Positions 62,749 through 64,000 of a stretch of 64,000 bases of DNA are shown in pieces; within the stretch, counting starts at the first letter, position 1, and the number at the start of each line of letters is the position of its first letter. Source of the DNA: Planomicrobium sp. YIM 101495. Its GTDB lineage: Bacteria > Bacillota > Bacilli > Bacillales_A > Planococcaceae. Position numbers and translations under genes: made by a program. Below the pieces are notes generated by a model that was not told the origin of the DNA, searched no databases, and saw nothing but the letters and a program-made list of their open reading frames with translations. Location of the stretch: the NCBI RefSeq assembly GCF_009707665.1, contig NZ_WLZW01000001.1, positions 1,240,001-1,304,000 of the forward strand, written 5' to 3'.

Positions 62749-64000
62749 GTGTCCAAATTTTTCTACAAGATCGGAAAGGCTTCTTACAGCAAACCTTGGC
62801 TCTTCATTGCCAGTTGGGTGCTCGTGTTAGGCATCATCATCACCGCCATCGTCGTGAACGGTGTGAATATCAGCAGTGAGACAAGAATCGACGGAACCGC
62901 GGCACAGGATGTGCTCGACCAATTGGCGGAAGATTTCCCGGAAGTTTCAGGCGGCCAGGGCAGTTATTTGTTCGAAGTGCCTGAAGGAGAATCAATCGAT
63001 GACCCTGCCAATGCCGGAGCGCTCGTTCAAGCGGTAACAGAAATTTATGAATCGGACGTCGTCGTAAATCCGCTGGACATGCTCCAGGATCCGGAAGCGA
63101 TGGCGCAGATGCAGCAATTGCAAGGCGTGATGAACCAGTTAGATACGCCAGAAGTCGCCCATCGCCCATTCGTCGTCCAGGACATGCCGATTCCGGGTGT
63201 CCAAATTTCGGAAGACGGCACGATCGCATTGTTCCAGTTCCAAATTACGAAAAATGTGGAAGACTTGAGCGCTGAAGAACGTGAAAAAATCAATGACGCG
63301 GCAGCTACCGCGGAAAACGGATCGTCCATCACGGCCATCCCGACAGGTACAATACAAGGTGTCGACATTCCGATCGGCGGCACACATGAAATCATCGGGA
63401 TCGCCATCGCGGCGATCATCCTCATCGTCACGCTCGGTTCGCTCATCGCAGCCGGCTTGCCTTTGATGGTGGCATTGATCGGTGTCGGCGTCGGTGTCGG
63501 CGGTACGTTCGCATTGTCGACACTGTTCGACATGAATAGTTTGACGCCTGTTTTGGCATTGATGATCGGCCTGGCTGTCGGCATCGACTATGCACTTTTC
63601 ATCGTCAACCGGCAGCGTACGCTCATTCTTGAAGGCGGCCTTTCCGCAAAAGAAGCGGCGGCACGTGCGAACGGTACAGCCGGCAGCGCCGTCTTTTTCG
63701 CCGGCCTGACCGTCATCATCGCGCTCAGCGGCCTGCTCGTCATCGGGATTTCCTTCCTGAGCAGCATGGCGCTTGTCGCTTCGATGACCGTTGCAATCGA
63801 TGTGCTCGTCGCACTGACCTTGCTGCCGGCAATGCTCGGTTTAATTGGTGAACGCATTGTTTCGAAGAAAGCGCTCGCTAAGTACAATTCGAAACCGGCA
63901 GGCAAAACGAGTTTTGCCAACGGATGGATTACACGCCTGCTCAAAATAAAATGGGTTGCCGTGCTGCTCGTCATCGCTATTCTCGGGACACTTGCAATTC
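62749..64000 (+). CDS. MMPL/RND-family exporter, N-terminal part
   Basis: GTG start with CGGAG 8 nt upstream; the frame is open to the window edge (417 codons seen of an expected ~700-1000). First span at about 15-40 (WLFIASWVLVLGIIITAIVV), an extracytoplasmic domain to about residue 200, then a five-span block containing the conserved GLAVGIDYALFIVNRQR (proton-relay Asp) and GTAGSAVFFAGLTVIIALSGL. It resembles YdfJ/MmpL-type lipid or drug exporters. Controlled by the adjacent TetR protein. Confidence 0.9.
   Translation, partial: MSKFFYKIGKASYSKPWLFIASWVLVLGIIITAIVVNGVNISSETRIDGTAAQDVLDQLAEDFPEVSGGQGSYLFEVPEGESIDDPANAGALVQAVTEIYESDVVVNPLDMLQDPEAMAQMQQLQGVMNQLDTPEVAHRPFVVQDMPIPGVQISEDGTIALFQFQITKNVEDLSAEEREKINDAAATAENGSSITAIPTGTIQGVDIPIGGTHEIIGIAIAAIILIVTLGSLIAAGLPLMVALIGVGVGVGGTFALSTLFDMNSLTPVLALMIGLAVGIDYALFIVNRQRTLILEGGLSAKEAAARANGTAGSAVFFAGLTVIIALSGLLVIGISFLSSMALVASMTVAIDVLVALTLLPAMLGLIGERIVSKKALAKYNSKPAGKTSFANGWITRLLKIKWVAVLLVIAILGTLAI

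Overview
The window reads as the chromosome of a low-to-mid-GC Gram-positive of the order Bacillales. The grounds are strong GGAGG ribosome binding sites with frequent TTG/GTG starts, lipoprotein signals, an S-layer-homology protein, OpuA/OpuD osmoprotectant genes, YesMN-type two-component genes, GntR/FCD regulators and a perfect cre box. Planococcaceae (Sporosarcina/Planococcus-like) is my inference from overall protein flavour and is not proven. No rRNA, tRNA, CRISPR array, prophage or intact transposon was seen. Most of the window is catabolic and transport operons separated by hairpin terminators.

Region 1 (about 0.3-21.5 kb). An SLH-domain surface protein is followed by a large cluster for uptake and hydrolysis of an unidentified nitrogenous compound. 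It holds three AtzC/CodA-like amidohydrolases plus a fourth, divergent one, two family-5 substrate-binding lipoproteins sharing one Dpp/Opp-type ABC permease/ATPase set, a LytS/YesM-type kinase and YesN-type regulator, an SSS symporter and an NCS1 nucleobase/hydantoin-type permease. An ankyrin-TPR protein ends the first operon. An AGCS sodium:amino-acid symporter follows, interrupted by one in-frame amber codon.

Region 2 (21.9-35.5 kb). First come a GlcD-like FAD oxidase and a GntR-led operon (Ldh-family dehydrogenase, aldehyde dehydrogenase, iron alcohol dehydrogenase, DapA-like aldolase). Next is a second GntR-led operon behind a cre box: acetylating acetaldehyde dehydrogenase, 4-hydroxy-2-oxovalerate aldolase, a complete TRAP transporter and a D-2-hydroxyacid dehydrogenase. 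This is hydroxy/oxo-acid catabolism feeding pyruvate and acetyl-CoA.

Region 3 (35.6-47.9 kb). It opens with an SDR gene remnant. A small operon follows with an ECF-type sigma factor, an unrecognised protein of four ~80-residue repeats and a 51-residue protein. Then comes a LacI-controlled operon (HisD-family dehydrogenase, GntP permease, 3-hydroxyacyl-CoA dehydrogenase-like protein, two SDRs, one resembling 3-hydroxybutyrate dehydrogenase). The region ends with a YubB-like protein and an M20 peptidase/YfcC permease pair.

Region 4 (48-64 kb). A class II HMG-CoA reductase lies with an XRE-cupin regulator and a TctA-type permease, a candidate mevalonate-use locus. An autoregulated XRE/membrane-protein pair follows, then OpuD (BCCT) and OpuA (ABC) betaine transporters, a PRPP-synthetase paralogue with altered active-site loops, an SDR, a vWA protein, a small protein and a TetR/MMPL pair cut by the window end.

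Two dispersed non-coding elements recur between genes: palindromes built on GTGCCAGACAC, and arrays with an exact 21-bp period built on (A/G)GTTA(T/A/C).
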